From Nitrospira sp. (GTDB lineage: Bacteria; Nitrospirota; Nitrospiria; Nitrospirales; Nitrospiraceae), in NCBI GenBank assembly GCA_016873495.1, contig VGXC01000005.1, positions 34,829 through 98,828 of the forward strand: a DNA stretch of 64,000 bases, read 5' to 3'. Shown piece by piece: positions 18,848 through 29,407 of the stretch (position 1 is its first letter; every line of letters starts with the position of its first letter). A program made the translations under genes and the position numbers. The notes beneath the pieces were generated by a model. It was given only the letters and a program-made list of their open reading frames with translations, ran no database searches and had not been told where the DNA came from.

Positions 18848-20089
18848 GTGAAATACGTGATTCTGCATGGCGAGCGGATGGCGGGGACGCCCCATTCGGA
18901 CCTCGGGGGAAAGACTCCGCTGCAGGCTGCGGCCACGCCGCGCATGGACGAGTTGGCTCGCAAGGGGGAGCAGGGGCTCATCGCGATGCTGCCGGAAGGG
19001 CTGGCGCCGAGCGGAACCGTCAGGCAGTTGGCGATTTTCGGGTACGACCTGCGTAAGTATCCGGGCGGGCCGGCGCCCTATGAGGCGGCGAGCCAGGGAG
19101 TGGCGCTGGGAGAACAAGACGTGGCATTCCGTTGTAGTATGGTGACGCTCCGTCCTGGCGTGCCCAAAGGGAAGGCCACCACCGATGAGATCAAGAAGCT
19201 CGGGCCGCAGGTTGTGCTCGATGATGCGGCGGCGGGCGGGATCGGAATCGAGGAGGCGCGGGAATTGCTCGAGTCGGTCAATGAGCAGCTCGGGTCCGAG
19301 ACGATTCAATTCTATCCGGGATCGGACCATCGTCACCTACTGGTCTGGGTCGGAGGCAAGGCGCGGGCGACCACGCACGACCCTCGCGCCGCGGTCGGCC
19401 AGCCGATCGGCGCCTTTCTACCCGTCGGAGATGGGGCTGATATTTTGAAACAAGTGATGGAGGCCTCGCTGCTCATCCTGCAGGATCATCCGGTGAACGA
19501 CCAACGGCGGGAGGCGGGCCAGAAACCGGCCAACTGTCTGTGGCTTTGGGGGCAGGGCAAGGCTGCGCTATTGCCGAAGCTGACAGATAAGTATCAGAAA
19601 ACAGGATCGGTCGTGTCAGCCAGGGAGCTGCTCCGAGGGATCGGGTTGTGCGCAGGATTCGAGGCGGTCAATCCTGCCGATCTTCCGGGCGGGGGAGATC
19701 CTGATTTTGAAGGGCTGGCCAAGGCTGCGCTGAACGAACTGGGGCAAAAAGATTTCGTCTATGTTCATGTAAAAGCGCCGGGCGAAGTGGCGCGTGGGGC
19801 CGATGCCAAGGCTAAGGTGAACTTGTTGGAGGCGTTCGACCGGAAGACCGTCGGTCCGATCCTGGATGGGCTGGCCAAGCTGGGCCCCCACCGGGTAGCG
19901 CTGATTTGCGACCATGTGGTGGCCGAGCGGGGTCAAACCAGCCTCCCGCCCGCGCCCTATGTCCTGTACGACGGGACCGGCTCCAAGGGGCGCGCCACGG
20001 GGGGCTTCAACGAAGTCGAGGCTAAAGCTGCAGGGGGCGGGACGAAGCCTGCGTCGCGGCTGATGAGCTGGCTTTTCAACAAGGGCTGA
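18848..20089 (+). CDS. ApgM-family (alkaline phosphatase superfamily) protein with degenerate metal site
   Basis: 413 residues related to archaeal-type 2,3-bisphosphoglycerate-independent phosphoglycerate mutase (COG3635): [28 protein letters not shown] and [16 protein letters not shown] are recognisable. Several catalytic positions differ from the family as I know it: GDGM(S/A)D reads GERMAG (residues 8-13), the D-E-x-x-H segment reads [10 protein letters not shown] (307-316), and the HSG block near the C terminus is missing; only DH at 355-356 remains. The start is GTG 18848, six bases after GAGAGGAAAGG (TTG at 18842 is possible). Between thrC and lysC it is a candidate for the missing homoserine kinase step or a regulator. 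An ordinary mutase activity is doubtful. Confidence 0.8.
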   Translation: MKYVILHGERMAGTPHSDLGGKTPLQAAATPRMDELARKGEQGLIAMLPEGLAPSGTVRQLAIFGYDLRKYPGGPAPYEAASQGVALGEQDVAFRCSMVTLRPGVPKGKATTDEIKKLGPQVVLDDAAAGGIGIEEARELLESVNEQLGSETIQFYPGSDHRHLLVWVGGKARATTHDPRAAVGQPIGAFLPVGDGADILKQVMEASLLILQDHPVNDQRREAGQKPANCLWLWGQGKAALLPKLTDKYQKTGSVVSARELLRGIGLCAGFEAVNPADLPGGGDPDFEGLAKAALNELGQKDFVYVHVKAPGEVARGADAKAKVNLLEAFDRKTVGPILDGLAKLGPHRVALICDHVVAERGQTSLPPAPYVLYDGTGSKGRATGGFNEVEAKAAGGGTKPASRLMSWLFNKG

Positions 20090-20106
20090 GGAAGGAAGGC
20101 AGCCCA

Positions 20107-21333
20107 GTGTCTCTGATCGTCCAGAAATACGGCGGCACGTCCGTCGGCACCGTCGAGCGCATCCATCGCGTGGCCGACCGCGTAGCGGAAGCCAAGAAGG
20201 CCGGGCATGCCTTGGTGGTGGTCTTGTCCGCCATGAGCGGAGAGACCGATCGGCTCTTGCGGTTGGCCCACGAGGTGACCGCCTCGCCGGACGAGCGCGA
20301 ACTAGATATGCTGTTGTCTACGGGCGAGCGAGTGACCATTGCGCTGCTGGCGATGGATCTGCGCGGGCGTGGGATCAATGCACAGTCGTTTACCGGCCGC
20401 CAGGTGGGAATTATCACGGACAGCAGCCACACCAAGGCGCGCATCGCGCGGGTGACGGCGGAGCGGATCAGGGAAGCCTTGGCCGAGGGGATCATTCCGG
20501 TCGTGGCCGGATTCCAGGGGATCAACGAACGGAACGACGTGACGACCCTGGGACGCGGCGGGTCGGACCTGACCGCGGTTGCGCTGGCGGCGGCGCTCAA
20601 GGCGGATCGTTGCGTCATCTATACCGACGTGGACGGGGTCTACACGGCCGATCCCAATATCGTCCCTTCGGCCCGGCGTCTGGACCGGGTGTCCTACGAA
20701 GAGATGCTCGAACTGGCCAGCCTGGGCGCCAAGGTACTGCAGAGCCGGTCGGTGGAATTCGCGGCCAAGCACGGGGTGCCGCTAGAAGTGAAATCCAGTT
20801 TCAAGGAGGGGCAGGGAACGCTTGTGGTTACCGAAGATGCCGATATGGAGCGAGTGGCGGTCTCCGGCGTGTCCGGCGATCGGAACCAAGCCAAGATCAC
20901 GATCATCGGGGTTCCGGATCGTCCCGGCGTGGCGGCCAGGATTTTCGGGCCGGTGGCCGAGGCCAATATCATCGTAGACATGATCATTCAGAACGTGAGC
21001 CAGGCCTCGCTCACCGACATTTCGTTCACGGTGCCTCGCGCGGACTTGGGCAAGGCGGTCGGCCTGGTGCAGCGCATCGCCAAGGAGATCGAGGCCAAAT
21101 CCGTGGCGGTCACCGAGGTGATCGCCAAGGTGTCGCTGGTCGGGGTCGGGATGCGGTCCCACTCCGGCGTGGCGGCGCGGATGTTCGAGGTTCTCTCCAA
21201 GGAGGGGATCAACATCATGATGATCAGCACCAGCGAGATCAAGATCTCCTGCGTGATCGAGGAAAAGTACCTGGAATTGGCCATGCGCACTCTCCACGGG
21301 GCTTTCGGCCTGGATCAGTCACCGGCAGCGTGA
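20107..21333 (+). CDS. lysC: Aspartate kinase
   Basis: 408 residues from GTG 20107. The kinase domain has KYGGTSVG at residues 7-14, [16 protein letters not shown] and [15 protein letters not shown]. Two ACT domains follow from about residue 265 ([18 protein letters not shown] and [19 protein letters not shown]), as expected for allosteric control by lysine and/or threonine. It phosphorylates aspartate, the first step of the Lys/Thr/Met pathway. It lies 17 bases after the ApgM-family gene and 7 bases before cimA. Confidence 0.96.
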   Translation: MSLIVQKYGGTSVGTVERIHRVADRVAEAKKAGHALVVVLSAMSGETDRLLRLAHEVTASPDERELDMLLSTGERVTIALLAMDLRGRGINAQSFTGRQVGIITDSSHTKARIARVTAERIREALAEGIIPVVAGFQGINERNDVTTLGRGGSDLTAVALAAALKADRCVIYTDVDGVYTADPNIVPSARRLDRVSYEEMLELASLGAKVLQSRSVEFAAKHGVPLEVKSSFKEGQGTLVVTEDADMERVAVSGVSGDRNQAKITIIGVPDRPGVAARIFGPVAEANIIVDMIIQNVSQASLTDISFTVPRADLGKAVGLVQRIAKEIEAKSVAVTEVIAKVSLVGVGMRSHSGVAARMFEVLSKEGINIMMISTSEIKISCVIEEKYLELAMRTLHGAFGLDQSPAA

Positions 21334-21340
21334 GGGCGGA

Positions 21341-22930
21341 GTGAGAGACGGGAATAAGTCCGAGCCGCATCTGGAAGTCTACGACACGACTCTGCGCGAC
21401 GGAGCGCAGGCGGAGGACGTCAGCTTCTCCGTGGACGACAAGGTCCGCGTGGCGCAGAAGCTCGACGAATTGGGGGTGCACTATATCGAAGGCGGCTGGC
21501 CGGGCGCCAACCCAAAGGACATCGAATTCTTTCGGATCATCAAGACTATCCCCTTCAAGCATGCGACGGTGGTGGCCTTCGGCGCGACCCGCAAGGCCAG
21601 CAACCCGGTGCAGAAGGACCCCAACCTCCAGGCGCTGCTGGCGGCGGAGACCGAGACGATCACGTTGTTCGGCAAGAGCTGGAACCTGCACGTGACGGAC
21701 GCGCTCGGCATCACGCTGGCCAAGAATCTGGAACTCATTGGGGACTCGATCGCGTATTTGAAGGACAAGAGGCGCCGGGTCTTCTACGACGCGGAACATT
21801 TCTTTGACGGCTACAAAGCCGATCCCGACTATGCCCTCGAGACATTGCGCCGCGCAGTGGAGGCGGGAGCCGAACGCGTGATCCTCTGCGATACGAACGG
21901 AGGCACGATGCCGTGGGAGATCAGGGACATCTGCAAAGCGGTCAAACAACACTGCGTCGTGTCGCTCGGCATTCATGCCCACAACGATACCGAAATGGCG
22001 GTGGCCAACTCGCTGGTCGCCATCGAAGCCGGCATCGTCCAGGTACAGGGCACGATCAACGGGATCGGTGAACGATGCGGCAACGCGAATCTCTGTTCAA
22101 TCGTGCCCAACCTGGAACTGAAGATGAAGCGGTCGGTGCTGGGAGAGAAGCGCCTGCGGCATTTGCGCGAGGTGTCCGGGTTCGTCTCCGAGATCGCGAA
22201 CCTCATGCCGAACAAACACCAGCCGTATGTCGGGGACGCTGCCTTCGCTCACAAGGGCGGCGTGCACATCCACGCCGTGCAGAAGAACCCGGCCACCTAT
22301 GAGCACATCATTCCCGAGAAGGTCGGGAATCGCCAGCGCATGCTTGTGTCCGACTACTCGGGCCGCAGCGGCCTGGTCGGCAAGGCGGAAGACTACGGCC
22401 TCAAACTCTCGAAGGACAATCCCAAGCTGCAGGAACTGGTGGCGACCCTGAAGGATTTGGAGAGCGAGGGCTACCAGTTCGAAGGCGCCGAGGGATCGTT
22501 CGAGTTGTTGCTGCGCAAGGCGGTCGGCAAGCACAAGCCCTCGTTCGAATTGCTGGGGTTTCGTATCATTGTGGAAAAGCGCCATGCCAAGGAACCCTCC
22601 ATCTCGGAGGCCACCGTCATGGTGAAGGTCGGGGATGTAATCGAGCATACGGCTGCGGTCGGCGCCGGGCCGGTCAACGCGCTGGACCACGCGCTCCGCA
22701 AGGCGCTCGAAAAATTCTATCCCCAACTGGCCGAGGTCAAGCTGCTGGATTATAAAGTGCGGGTGCTGGCGGCCACTCAAGGCACGGCGGCCAAAGTGCG
22801 GGTGTTGCTCGAGTCCGGCGACCACAAGGAAAAATGGGGCACGGTCGGCGTCTCGGAAAACATCATGGAGGCCAGCTGGCAGGCTTTGGCGGACAGCATC
22901 GAGTATAAGCTGATGCCGCATGAACCCTGA
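21341..22930 (+). CDS. cimA: (R)-citramalate synthase
   Basis: 529 residues from GTG 21341. The HMGL-like catalytic domain begins [19 protein letters not shown], a CimA-type variant of the DTTLRDG motif. [20 protein letters not shown] and [16 protein letters not shown] follow. The C-terminal third is a LeuA-type allosteric domain (from about residue 400). It condenses acetyl-CoA and pyruvate, giving isoleucine precursors without threonine deaminase. Its place at the end of the aspartate-family operon suggests shared control of branched-chain and threonine synthesis. Confidence 0.94.
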   Translation: MRDGNKSEPHLEVYDTTLRDGAQAEDVSFSVDDKVRVAQKLDELGVHYIEGGWPGANPKDIEFFRIIKTIPFKHATVVAFGATRKASNPVQKDPNLQALLAAETETITLFGKSWNLHVTDALGITLAKNLELIGDSIAYLKDKRRRVFYDAEHFFDGYKADPDYALETLRRAVEAGAERVILCDTNGGTMPWEIRDICKAVKQHCVVSLGIHAHNDTEMAVANSLVAIEAGIVQVQGTINGIGERCGNANLCSIVPNLELKMKRSVLGEKRLRHLREVSGFVSEIANLMPNKHQPYVGDAAFAHKGGVHIHAVQKNPATYEHIIPEKVGNRQRMLVSDYSGRSGLVGKAEDYGLKLSKDNPKLQELVATLKDLESEGYQFEGAEGSFELLLRKAVGKHKPSFELLGFRIIVEKRHAKEPSISEATVMVKVGDVIEHTAAVGAGPVNALDHALRKALEKFYPQLAEVKLLDYKVRVLAATQGTAAKVRVLLESGDHKEKWGTVGVSENIMEASWQALADSIEYKLMPHEP

Positions 22931-22983
22931 CCGGCAGACGCCGAGCAGAACGTTCCAGGGAGATGATGTGTCCTGGAATTCGC

Positions 22984-23012
22984 TTGACACCAGAGGTAAC
23001 CTCACGTAATTT
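22984..23012 (+). promoter_or_regulatory. Possible sigma70-type promoter of ihfA
   Basis: TTGACA (22984-22989), 17 bases, TAATTT (23007-23012). The -35 is perfect and the -10 weak. It sits 54 bases after cimA and 83 bases before the chosen ihfA start. Confidence 0.45.
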
Positions 23013-23094
23013 ATGGGGAAAATTTGACGCAGCAGTCCGGCCGACAAGAACGCGCACCTAAGTGGAGATTCGGAGCGTTGCCCAGGGGGAAGGC

Positions 23095-23373
23095 ATGAGA
23101 AAGGCTGATATCGCCAACGAGATCTACGAGAAGGTTGGGGTCTCCAAGAAAGAAGCGGCGGACATCGTCGAGTTCATCTTGAATCTCCTCAAAGAAGTCC
23201 TCCACAAGGGCGAGTCGGTCAAGATCGCCGGATTCGGAAATTTTGTGGTGCGGAGCAAAGGAGCCAGAAAAGGTCGCAATCCCAGGACCGGCGAAGAGAT
23301 CGGCATCACGCCGCGCCGCGTCGTCACCTTCCGGCCCAGTCAGGTGTTTAAGAAGTACGTGAACCATTCCTAA
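23095..23373 (+). CDS. ihfA: Integration host factor alpha subunit
   Basis: 92 residues, HU/IHF fold: MRKADIANEIYEKVGVSKKEAA, then SVKIAGFGNFVVRSKGARKGRNP with the DNA-intercalating arm (RNPRTGEEIGI) and VVTFRPSQVFKKYVN. Neighbourhood (ihfA-merR-tRNA-Pro) is the same as in many proteobacteria and favours IHF alpha over HU. It bends DNA in replication, recombination and transcription. The GGGGGAAGG site points to ATG 23095; a longer frame from 23062 adds 11 unrelated residues. Confidence 0.93.
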   Translation: MRKADIANEIYEKVGVSKKEAADIVEFILNLLKEVLHKGESVKIAGFGNFVVRSKGARKGRNPRTGEEIGITPRRVVTFRPSQVFKKYVNHS

Positions 23374-23429
23374 AGGCGGAACCCCTGTTCGCCGGGCCGC
23401 CGATTGCACGGGCGACAAGAGGGTCGTTG

Positions 23430-23780
23430 ATGGCGGCTGAGCCAAGGCTTGGCAGTAAGCTCTTCTACAAGATCGGAGAGGTCAGTGAGATCGCCAAGCT
23501 TCCGGCCTATGTCTTGCGCTTCTGGGAATCCCAGTTCGGTTTTCTCAGGCCCAAGAAAAGCCGAGGCCGGCAGCGTCTCTATATGCAGCGTGATATCGAG
23601 ACCGTCCTGGAGATCAAGCGCCTGCTGTATGAAGAGGGGCATACGATCGAGGGCGTGAAGCGTTTCTGGGGGCGGCGGGGGCGACGGGGAGGACAACCGG
23701 TCTCCCCCCGTGAGGTGGCCAAGCGGTTGAAGGGCAACCTGCAGGCCATCCTCAGAATCATGGACTCCTACGATCGATAA
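23430..23780 (+). CDS. MerR-family transcriptional regulator
   Basis: 116 residues. The N-terminal winged helix FYKIGEVSEIAKLPAYVLRF is followed by WESQFGFLRPKKSRGRQRLY and the dimerisation helix start DIETVLEIKRLLYEEG. This is the short, effector-domain-less MerR type commonly found right after ihfA. Its target is unknown. There is no cysteine cluster, so metal sensing is unlikely. Confidence 0.93.
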   Translation: MAAEPRLGSKLFYKIGEVSEIAKLPAYVLRFWESQFGFLRPKKSRGRQRLYMQRDIETVLEIKRLLYEEGHTIEGVKRFWGRRGRRGGQPVSPREVAKRLKGNLQAILRIMDSYDR

Positions 23781-23842
23781 TGTGACCAGATATTCAGCCA
23801 TCGTCGCCTCGGCTAGTGCCGGCGAGTTGACATCGGTTGGGT

Positions 23843-23919
23843 CGGGGCGTAGCGCAGACTGGTAGCGCACTCGCTTGGGGTGCGAGAGGTCGTGGGTTCA
23901 AATCCCGCCGCCCCGACCA
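23843..23919 (+). tRNA. tRNA-Pro (anticodon GGG)
   Basis: 77 bases forming a full cloverleaf: the acceptor stem CGGGGCG pairs with CGCCCCG (23909-23915). The anticodon stem CTCGC/GCGAG surrounds the loop TTGGGGT, giving anticodon GGG (reads CCC). The T arm has GGTTCAAATCC. CCA is encoded at 23917-23919. It lies in the conserved ihfA-merR-tRNA-Pro position and is followed by a terminator. Confidence 0.97.
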
Positions 23920-23935
23920 TACCGAGCTTGCTGAG

Positions 23936-23974
23936 CCGCCCGCTTCGATCAAGTGCGGGCGGAGAAGTTTTTTT
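23936..23974 (+). terminator. Intrinsic terminator after tRNA-Pro
   Basis: CCGCCCGC (23936-23943) pairs with GCGGGCGG (23955-23962) around an 11-base loop, and seven T residues follow at 23968-23974. Confidence 0.85.
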
Positions 23975-23984
23975 GCCGCAAGTT

Positions 23985-24232
23985 AGGTTTGGAACCCAGC
24001 TAGCTGGAGCCGGTTGCCATCGAGATGGTTCTTGGCAGCCGGAGAAAACCATTCGGAAAGGCTGGTTGCGCGAGGTGCGGCGACCTCAGATTGATGGGCG
24101 CCGCAGTAGATTCCTCCAGCGCGGTTTCCGGTTGTCAGAGTGTCCATCGAGACCGTCCGCCGCAAAGGTTGATGGCGGCGGATAAGAACCGTATAGGTTT
24201 CTTCCCCCAAGCTGCCCCGCGCAGCTTTTTTT
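23985..24232 (+). ncRNA. Candidate structured non-coding RNA
   Basis: The 344-base gap between tRNA-Pro and surE has no convincing protein gene but contains consecutive hairpins on the plus strand: CCGGTTGCC/GGCAGCCGG (24010-24018 with 24034-24042), TGCGGCG/CGCCGCA (24076-24082 with 24099-24105), TCCGCCGC/GCGGCGGA (24156-24163 with 24175-24182), and a terminator at the end. I could not match it to 6S RNA, SRP RNA, tmRNA, RNase P RNA or a riboswitch. It could be a free RNA or an attenuator in front of surE. The 5' end is a guess. Confidence 0.4.
24209..24232 (+). terminator. Intrinsic terminator upstream of surE
   Basis: AAGCTGC (24209-24215), loop CCCGC, GCAGCTT (24221-24227), with a T tract to 24232. 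It lies 32 bases before the surE start, so it ends the RNA candidate or attenuates surE. Confidence 0.85.
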
Positions 24233-24263
24233 GTTCCCGGCCCCGTCACGGCAACGGAGCGTG

Positions 24264-25090
<827 letters not shown>

Positions 25091-25097
<7 letters not shown>

Positions 25098-26572
25098 AGG
25101 TCTACAACACGTTATCGGGCAAGAAAGAGGCCTTCGCGCCCCTCGTGCCGGGCGTGGTTCGGATGTATGTCTGCGGTGTGACGGTCTACGACGAATGTCA
25201 CCTCGGCCACGCGCGCAGCGCGCTCGTCTTCGACGTGGTTCGGCGCTATCTAGAACACAGCGGATTTTCCGTCACGTTCGTGAAAAACTTCACGGACGTG
25301 GACGACAAGATCATCAAGCGAGCCAATGAACTCGGCAAACCCTGGCAAGAGATAACGGCCACGTACATCGATGCCTATTACCGCGACATGGGGCGGCTCG
25401 GCATCAAGCCGGCGACGGTCGAGCCGAAGGCCACGGAACATATGGCCGAGATCGTCGAGCTGGTCCGGGCGCTGATCCAAAAAGGCATGGCCTATCAAGT
25501 GAACGGAGACGTATATTTTCAGGTCGACCGGTATGGAACGTATGGCCGGCTCTCGAAGCGAAAATTGGACGATATGCAGGCCGGCGCACGGGTCGAGGTG
25601 GATGAGCGCAAGCGTCATCCGATGGATTTCGCCCTCTGGAAGGGCGCGAAGCCGGGTGAGCCCTCATGGCCCAGTCCCTGGGGCCTCGGTCGGCCCGGCT
25701 GGCACATCGAATGTTCGGCCATGGCCATGAAACATCTCGGCGAGACCTTCGACCTCCACGGCGGCGGGATGGACCTCATTTTCCCGCATCACGAAAACGA
25801 GATCGCGCAGTCTTGTGGCGCGACGGGAAAGGAATTTGCCCGCTACTGGCTTCACAACGGCTTCGTGCAGATCAATCAGGAGAAGATGTCCAAGTCGCTG
25901 GGAAACTTCTTCACAATTCGGGAAATTTTCGAGAAGTGGGAGCATCCGGAAGCGGTGACAGCAGAGGTGCTGCGATACTTTCTCTTGGCCACCCATTATC
26001 GGAGTCCGCTTGACTTTTCCGATCTGGGATTGGACGAGGCAAAACGGACACTGGACTCCTTCTATGGTCTCTTTAACCGACTGACTGAACCCACCGGTTT
26101 GCCGACAACGGGAGACGAGCAGTTGCCTTCACTCATCGAAGAACTTGCCGGATCGTTCCGGCAGGCGATGGATGATGACTTCAACACCTCTATCGTCATC
26201 GCGGCCTTTCAACGATTTCGGTCCGAGGTCAATCGTTTGCTGGAAAGTGGACTCTCGCCGGCTGCCTGCCGGCGGGCACGGGAGACTTTTCGGACCCTTG
26301 GTTATGTGGTGGGATTGTTTCAATCAGACACATGGCAATTTGGTGTCGTCCATGGGGGGCCTGCTTCTCTTGCCGGAGGAGACGCTAGTGCTGCCGGCCT
26401 CATCGTGCAGGGTCCGATATCGGATGTCGAGATCGAACGACTGAAGAGCGAACGGGGTGAAGCACGGAAGCGGAAGGATTTTGCGAGGGCAGATGAGATC
26501 AAGAAATTACTCGCCGCCCAAGGTTGGATCGCCGAGGACCGGCCCGATGGCACGACCCGTTGGAAGCGGTGA
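25091..26572 (+). CDS. cysS: Cysteinyl-tRNA synthetase
   Basis: 493 residues, class I synthetase. Zinc ligand Cys28 is in MYVCGVTVYD, and the HIGH-type motif HLGH is at residues 37-40. WHIECSAM and HHENEIAQ carry further zinc ligands, and the KMSKS loop EKMSKSLGN is near residue 265. The C-terminal DALR-like part ends around ARKRKDFARADEIKKLL. The start at 25091 overlaps the end of surE; the longer frame from 25001 is read over it. Confidence 0.97.
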
Positions 26573-27338
26573 ATCCGGCGAAATCATTTTCGGGCTGCAT
26601 GCGGTCCGGGAGGCGCTCCGGGCCAAGACCAGGCCGTTGATCCGGCTGGTGGTTGTGCAGCAGGACCGGCAATTCGCCGAGTTGGTCGGGTTGGCCCGCA
26701 GCGAAGGGATCCCCGTTCATGTCGAACCGCGCCCGGTCTTGGACCGTCTGGTTCCGGACGGGCGGCATCAAGGGGCCGTCGGCATCGTCGCGGCCAAGGC
26801 CTATACGGACCAAGCGGATATTCTGGACCATGCCCGGCAGCGGGGCGAACCGCCTTTTCTGGTGGTGCTGGACGGGGTCGAGGATCCGCACAATCTTGGG
26901 GCCATCTTGAGAACGGCGGAGGGCGCCGGGGTGCACGGGGTCTTTCTTCCGGAGCGCCGCTCGGTCGGGCTCACGGGCACGGTGGCGAAAGTCTCAGCCG
27001 GCGCGCTAGAACATCTGCGGGTCGGCCGGTCGGGCAACGTCAGTCAATTGATCGAGGCGCTCAAGGTGGAGGGCGTCTGGGTCTATGCGCTGGATCCTCG
27101 CGCCTCCAAGTCCTACACGGATCTGGACTTTCGAGGGCCCGTGGCGTTGGTGCTGGGGGGAGAGGGGAAGGGGGTGCGTCCCGGTGTGCTGGAGCATTGC
27201 GACGAGCGGGCCACGATCCCGATGCGAGGCCGCGTCGCCTCGTTGAACGTCTCGGCCGCGGCGGCCATTGTCTTGTATGAAGCGGTGCGGCAACGCGGAG
27301 AGCGGCGCGGATCGTCGAAGGGGTCTAGCGGAGCTTGA
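26547..27338 (+). CDS. rlmB: 23S rRNA (guanosine-2'-O-)-methyltransferase, SpoU family
   Basis: 263 residues. The N-terminal substrate-binding part begins IIFGLHAVREAL. The SPOUT domain shows VLDGVEDPHNLGAILRTAEG (motif 1), GGEGKGVRPGVLEHCD (motif 2) and IPMRGRVASLNVSAAAAI (motif 3), the knot. RlmB methylates G2251 in E. coli 23S rRNA; the close TrmH group is the alternative. The start overlaps cysS by 26 bases, so surE-cysS-rlmB are probably one transcript. Its 3' end overlaps the convergent LuxR-type gene by 14 bases. Confidence 0.93.
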   Translation: MARPVGSGESGEIIFGLHAVREALRAKTRPLIRLVVVQQDRQFAELVGLARSEGIPVHVEPRPVLDRLVPDGRHQGAVGIVAAKAYTDQADILDHARQRGEPPFLVVLDGVEDPHNLGAILRTAEGAGVHGVFLPERRSVGLTGTVAKVSAGALEHLRVGRSGNVSQLIEALKVEGVWVYALDPRASKSYTDLDFRGPVALVLGGEGKGVRPGVLEHCDERATIPMRGRVASLNVSAAAAIVLYEAVRQRGERRGSSKGSSGA

Positions 27339-27609
27339 TCATGCCTCCCTGGATGGCCGCCTTCAGCAACTGGGCGGTGTTGGAGACGCGCACCTTTTTC
27401 ATCATGTTGGCGCGATGGGCTTCCACGGTCTTCACGCTGATCTTGAGGCGCTGTCCGATTTCCTTGTTTTTCAAACCGGTCCAAATGAGCTGAAGGATTT
27501 CGTGCTCTCGACCGGTCAGGCTCTCGGGGCGCTTGCGCGTGAGGGGAGGAGCCGCCTGGAGTTTTCGTTTCTTCAGGCGTGTGGTCATGGTCGACTTCGT
27601 GGTTCCCAT
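27325..27609 (-). CDS. Small LuxR/NarL-type helix-turn-helix regulator
   Basis: 94 residues: a basic N terminus (TRLKKRKLQ) and one LuxR C-terminal domain, LTGREHEILQLIWTGLKNKE then ISVKTVEAHRANMMKKVRV. There is no receiver or sensor domain, so activity may be set by expression level or a partner. AAGGAGG lies upstream of ATG 27609, with a spacing of about 11 bases. No regulated target is evident; the divergent prepilin peptidase is the nearest candidate. The 232-base divergent gap shows no strong promoter. Confidence 0.9.
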   Translation of the reverse strand: MGTTKSTMTTRLKKRKLQAAPPLTRKRPESLTGREHEILQLIWTGLKNKEIGQRLKISVKTVEAHRANMMKKVRVSNTAQLLKAAIQGGMIKLR

Positions 27610-27841
27610 TGCCGCCAGCTCCTCCTTAACCGAGCCAAATCTAATCGATGAGGATAAAAGTCATGAACGATCGACAGGGCAAAATAGTACGCAATAGTAA
27701 CAGGAGAGGATCGGCTTGTAAATAGAAATACCGTTCTCGAATCGTGGTCCGTAGTCCGTTCCCGGCGGCGTGAGTCGGATGCGGCAGGCTACGGATCGCG
27801 AGCAGGCAGATCGAGGCCGGCCAATCAGGATACAATAGCCC

Positions 27842-28627
27842 ATGGGTGCACCCCTGCTTCTCTATGCCACGGTCTGCCTGTTTGGGGCGCTGGTCGGCAG
27901 TTTTTTGAATGTCTGCATTCATCGACTCCCGCGGCGTGAATCGGTTGTATGGCCGTCCTCCCGCTGTCCGGCCTGTGCCGCGCCGATCGCTCCCTACGAT
28001 AATCTGCCGCTGCTCAGCTTTCTGATTCTCAGAGGTCGGTGCCGCTCCTGCCGCGAACCGATCTCGCGTCGGTATCCCACTGTCGAAGCGGCGAATTCGG
28101 CCGGCTACGGGCTGATTCTCTGGTGGTTCGGAGCCGGGTGGCCCGCGGCCGCCTATGCCTTGCTATTTTCCGCGTTGCTCGTGATCACCGCCATCGATCT
28201 GGCCCACCAAATCATTCCGGATGTGATTACCTTGCCCGGGATTCTGGTGGGGCTTGTCCTGTCGGCCACGATCCTTCCGATCGGTTTGCTGGACTCGGTG
28301 CTTGGCCTGCTGGTGGGTGGAGGCCTCTTGTGGTTCATGGCCTGGGTCAGTCCCTATCTCTTCGGGAAGGAAGGGATGGGTGGGGGGGACATCAAGTTAT
28401 TGGCCATGGTCGGCGCCTTTTTGGGCTGGAAACCGACGCTCCTGACCATTATGGTGGGGGCCACCACCGGCTCGTTGGTGGGAATCAGCTTGCTCTCGTG
28501 CAAGCTGCTCCGGCGCGATCAATATATACCCTTCGGCCCCTTCCTGGCGTTCGGCGCTCTTGTTGCCCTATTTTTTTATCAAAATATTTTCGCCTGGTAT
28601 GAAGCGGTGTTGATCGGGTCACGATAA
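27842..28627 (+). CDS. pilD: Type IV prepilin peptidase / N-methyltransferase
   Basis: 261 residues, polytopic membrane protein. The cytoplasmic zinc site is made by Cys42, Cys45, Cys67 and Cys70 (CPAC and CRSC), typical of bifunctional enzymes that also N-methylate the pilin. The catalytic aspartates are Asp119 (AIDLAHQIIPD) and Asp183 (GGGDIKLLAMVGA). It cleaves class III signals before the phenylalanine-like +1 residue. It opens the type IV pilus region and would process the pseudopilins encoded downstream. Confidence 0.95.
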   Translation: MGAPLLLYATVCLFGALVGSFLNVCIHRLPRRESVVWPSSRCPACAAPIAPYDNLPLLSFLILRGRCRSCREPISRRYPTVEAANSAGYGLILWWFGAGWPAAAYALLFSALLVITAIDLAHQIIPDVITLPGILVGLVLSATILPIGLLDSVLGLLVGGGLLWFMAWVSPYLFGKEGMGGGDIKLLAMVGAFLGWKPTLLTIMVGATTGSLVGISLLSCKLLRRDQYIPFGPFLAFGALVALFFYQNIFAWYEAVLIGSR

Positions 28628-28955
28628 GCGTTTTCTGGGTTCCCCCCTGCTTCTCCTGAGTACTTTCCCCCTGTATCCAGCTAGCGCGCCGCCGGTATCT
28701 GATCAGCCAAGTTCACTGAGGCCGGGCGGACCTTGGGGTTTCCCATCTGCTGGGTGCGGGATTTCCTAGCGCCCACCAAATGTCTCGCAACCATCGACCA
28801 GTCCTGGTTCTTGCCTCGCTCGTGCGTGGTTCGCGGCCGATTCCCTCGCCGGTTCCGCTACGGCCTCCTGTACACGTCCCATTCCGGCATGAGTTTTGGA
28901 ATGGACTCCGGCAGCGTCGATCGGGAAGCGGGGAGTCCACAGGAAGGAGGATGCC
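28628..28955 (+). other. Non-coding gap, nothing recognised
   Basis: 328 bases between pilD and the first pseudopilin. I see no tRNA, convincing hairpin-T terminator, sigma54 -24/-12 pair or repeat from the families found elsewhere. Open frames here lack homology-like content. It presumably holds the promoter of the first minor-pilin cassette, which I cannot place. Confidence 0.5.
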
Positions 28956-29396
28956 ATGGCGAGAAACGAACAAGGAGCCAGTCTGGTCGAACTGATCGTG
29001 GTTCTGGGGGTGGTCGGATTGTTGGCGGGGCTCATCGGGGTCAGTGTAGCGGCGGCCGCAGCCCGCTACCAGGGCAAGGCGGTGGCAACCGAACTGGCGT
29101 CGGAACTGCGCGCGGCGCGCTACTTGGCATTGGTGCGGCGGGAGCGGGTGCGGGTGGTTTTCGAGCCAGAGCGGATGAAGATCAGGACGGAACCGGCGGA
29201 CCGGCCGAACGAGGCGATCCGGCAATATGACTATCAAGGCAAGGGCATCGTATTCGAGCGTCTGTCCAATGGTCCTTCATTGTTGTTCTATCCCAGCGGA
29301 CGAGCGGCGACCCCGGCGACCATAATCTTCCGCAACAGGCAGATGGAACGGTGGCATCTCACGGTGAGCCTGACGGGACGGGTGTCGCTTCAGTAA
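28956..29396 (+). CDS. GspH/FimT-type pseudopilin (cassette 1)
   Basis: 146 residues. A prepilin leader MARNEQG is followed by ASLVELIVVLGVVGLLAG, with Glu5 of the mature helix present, and a globular GspH-like part (LRAARYLALVRRERVRVVF). It is an inner-membrane minor pilin that would be cleaved by PilD and take part in pilus initiation. ATG 28956 has an AGGAAGGAGG site; a frame from 28896 adds 20 unrelated residues. It is the first gene of cassette 1 and lies 11 bases before the PilV-like gene. Confidence 0.85.
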   Translation: MARNEQGASLVELIVVLGVVGLLAGLIGVSVAAAAARYQGKAVATELASELRAARYLALVRRERVRVVFEPERMKIRTEPADRPNEAIRQYDYQGKGIVFERLSNGPSLLFYPSGRAATPATIIFRNRQMERWHLTVSLTGRVSLQ

Positions 29397-29407
29397 GGAG
29401 TGTGACG

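Noticed and set aside
23843..23919. tRNA-Pro as an integration site
   Set aside because: There is no integrase, no repeated copy of the tRNA 3' end in the downstream sequence that I can see, and no change of gene style after it.
23880..24185. Open frames on both strands over the tRNA-Pro 3' end and the following gap
   Set aside because: The plus frame translates the tRNA itself; the minus frame lacks a ribosome-binding site and family features. The hairpins and terminators explain the region better.
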